A stretch of 64,000 bases of DNA from the NCBI GenBank assembly GCA_004295045.1, contig SHND01000020.1:68417-132416 (forward strand), given 5' to 3'. The translations under genes were made by a program, and so were the position numbers. This DNA comes from Chloroflexota bacterium (GTDB taxonomy: Bacteria; Chloroflexota; Anaerolineae; UBA4142; SHND01). Positions 62,607-64,000 of this stretch are shown here, piece after piece. Position 1 is the stretch's first letter, and each line of letters opens with the position of its first letter. The notes beneath the pieces were generated by a model, which saw only the letters and a program-made list of their open reading frames with translations, was not told the origin of the DNA and ran no database searches.

Positions 62607-63768
62607 CGCGATAGACCTCCTCCACCCTCGCTGCAAGTCTTGACCAATCAAAATCTTGCTTTATTCTACCCACAGCGTTCGCGCCTAACCACGCGCGTTT
62701 TTCTCTATCCTCCAGCAATTCCGACAAACAATTTGCAAAGCCGTTCACATCATTCGGCGCGACCAACATGCCACTCGTATTGTGAGAAATATATTCGCGC
62801 ACCTGCCCGACCGCTTCCGCTACGACGGGAACGCCGTTCGCCAACAGATCAATCAATTTCACAGAGCATTTACAGCGATTGACCAGCGTATCATCAAAAG
62901 GAAATAGCCCCACATCCGACGCGGCAAAATACGCGCGCAATTTTTCTGCTTCCACCCAACCTGCATCCACAACGCGTTCGCGCCATCCGTTCGCGGCTGC
63001 CATTTCCAAAAATTTTTTCTCTTCGCCAAACAGTCCTTTTCCGACGAGCAGTAGTTTCGCATTGGGCATGCGCGCAAAAACGCGCGATAAAATTTCAACT
63101 GCACGCGCCAAATCAAATTCAAAAAAACGCGTGTACAATAACATGACCGGCGCGTCGCCCAAACCCAATTCCTGTCGAATCTGCGCGGGCGTAACATCGC
63201 TGACAGGCAGAGGATTGGCGCCGTTCGGCAAGTACAAAACTTTTTCACGCGCAACGCCCAAACTCCAGACAATCGTTTCCAAGGCGCGGCTTGCCACTGT
63301 CACCGCGTCCGCGTGCCGCAAACCCCACTGCTCTTGCCACGCGAAAAATTTTTTCTGTGCCCACGAGTACGGCTCCAACTCATTCCAACCACCCGCACCC
63401 TCCCAATCGTCCGTATCCAAAATAATTCGCGCGCGCATTCTTCCCACGCGCCGCGCCTGCCACCCCAGCCACTGCGCGATGCCCGCATAACCTTTTGGTT
63501 TGAAAATGTGAATCACGTCGGGCTGAAACGCACGCGCGCGCGCCAGCAAACGAAACGGAATTTGGGCGCGCGGGGCGATAGTGACATTCTCTATGCGAAC
63601 TCCATTCTCCTCCCACACGCGCCCGCCGTCTTGCGGATACGACCACGGCGGCAAAAATAACGCGACGTCATACCCACGCCGCGTCAATGCTTTCGCCAAT
63701 GGGAGCGCGCGCACCGCCATTGTGCCTTTCGGTTTCAGACCAAACGGTCCAAGCATTGCAACGCGCAT
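62602..63768 (-). CDS. GT-B family glycosyltransferase (GT4-like)
   Basis: 388 residues from ATG 63768; the longer frame to 63969 crosses the promoter. N-terminus MRVAMLGPFGLKPKGTMAVRALPLA; acceptor-side HIFKPKG; C-terminal half with LYLPNGAN, VMLLYTRFFEFDLARAVEI, LLLVGKGLFG, RVVDAGWV and the donor-binding VGLFPFDDTLVNRCKCSVKLIDLLANGVPV. This is a group 1 glycosyltransferase of unknown donor. It stands alone, with an extended -10 promoter placed to give a leaderless transcript. Confidence 0.85.
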   Translation of the reverse strand: MRVAMLGPFGLKPKGTMAVRALPLAKALTRRGYDVALFLPPWSYPQDGGRVWEENGVRIENVTIAPRAQIPFRLLARARAFQPDVIHIFKPKGYAGIAQWLGWQARRVGRMRARIILDTDDWEGAGGWNELEPYSWAQKKFFAWQEQWGLRHADAVTVASRALETIVWSLGVAREKVLYLPNGANPLPVSDVTPAQIRQELGLGDAPVMLLYTRFFEFDLARAVEILSRVFARMPNAKLLLVGKGLFGEEKKFLEMAAANGWRERVVDAGWVEAEKLRAYFAASDVGLFPFDDTLVNRCKCSVKLIDLLANGVPVVAEAVGQVREYISHNTSGMLVAPNDVNGFANCLSELLEDREKRAWLGANAVGRIKQDFDWSRLAARVEEVYRV

Positions 63769-63775
63769 CGCGACG

Positions 63776-63784
63776 ATTATAGCA
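63776..63784 (-). promoter_or_regulatory. Extended -10 (TGCTATAAT) giving a leaderless glycosyltransferase message
   Basis: Minus strand TGC-TATAAT, TATAAT at 63776-63781; the ATG begins at 63768, seven bases after the box. No Shine-Dalgarno could be transcribed. Confidence 0.6.
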
Positions 63785-63912
63785 TACCGAAATGACGAGC
63801 GCGGTTTGGCGCAAATGGAACGTATGAGATAAACTATTTGCGTTGCTCGAATCCAACGGAAACGAGCAGGATTTCGCGGGGAAAACGATGCAAAACGGGG
63901 GGAATAGAAAGT

Positions 63913-64000
63913 ATGAACGATGCAATGGATCGCGCGCTGGAAATGATTTCCGACCAGCAGCAAACGCAAGAAGAATTTCGCGTGCGGGGGGGGTTTATCA
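63913..64000 (+). CDS. N-terminus of a cut-off gene
   Basis: 29 codons from ATG 63913 run open to the window edge (MNDAMDRALEMISDQQQTQEEF then RVR). GGGGGGAA lies about nine bases upstream, and a weak TTGGCG-18-TAAACT (63806-63835) may be the promoter. The start looks helical and soluble. Eight G in a row near the last bases may be a sequencing or contig-end artefact. No product can be named. Confidence 0.4.
   Translation, partial: MNDAMDRALEMISDQQQTQEEFRVRGGFI

Overview
The window is one continuous, gene-dense piece of bacterial chromosome. Gene content and protein style point to Chloroflexota, most likely an uncultured Anaerolineae-type lineage. This is an inference from the MoxR/DUF58/DUF4129/DUF4350/SpoIIM/RDD membrane cluster, a GH73 domain fused to an NBR1-type Ig domain, a divergent isoleucyl-tRNA synthetase, and very large TPR proteins. 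No rRNA, tRNA, insertion sequence, prophage or CRISPR array was seen. Both window edges cut genes.

Layout. 1-6463: surface-polysaccharide genes (an O-antigen-ligase-like TPR membrane protein, a WecA/TagO-type phosphotransferase, a nucleotide-sugar dehydrogenase), then gmk. 6488-14316: a membrane/MoxR cluster (GPDPase-membrane-domain-like protein, DUF4129, DUF4350, MoxR ATPase, DUF58, a small membrane protein, SpoIIM, RDD). 14339-17283: a peptidoglycan hydrolase, a small orphan protein, an EEP-fold hydrolase and a CYTH protein. 17310-20204: lutABC for lactate oxidation. 20313-26860: a HAD phosphatase, an M24 peptidase, citrate synthase, a D-threonine-aldolase-like enzyme and exported proteins. 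27084-30984: three glycosyltransferases, two with near-consensus promoters. 31156-41957: a small membrane-anchored protein, a 3176-residue TPR protein with a DUF4062-like domain, and a translationally coupled gmhB. 41967-49463 (minus): ileS-M29 aminopeptidase, a DksA-type protein, and lspA-rluD-response regulator. 49596-54499: a diguanylate cyclase, then alaX behind a T-box leader, aat, a DapB-like dehydrogenase and an MBL hydrolase. 54666-58142: a SET-domain gene, a probable 6S RNA, metA and metY with a long structured leader. 58402-64000: aspS, an M50 protease with an ABC ATPase, scpA, a glycosyltransferase and a cut-off gene.

The most interesting material is noncoding. The metY leader has two long helices that interleave (A-B-A'-B'), the second followed by a U-rich tract; it looks like a switch and I do not recognise its class. 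A full T-box leader, apparently reading alanine (GCC), sits in front of the trans-editing gene alaX. A 6S-like RNA has its own promoter and terminator. Degenerate 7-bp repeat arrays recur between genes; several start on the stop codon of the preceding gene, and two of them share a 17-nt core. Several genes appear to be transcribed leaderless from TATAAT boxes placed 7-10 nt before the start codon.

Coding-start choices were made by eye from Shine-Dalgarno sites, overlaps and family alignment by memory. No database search was run.
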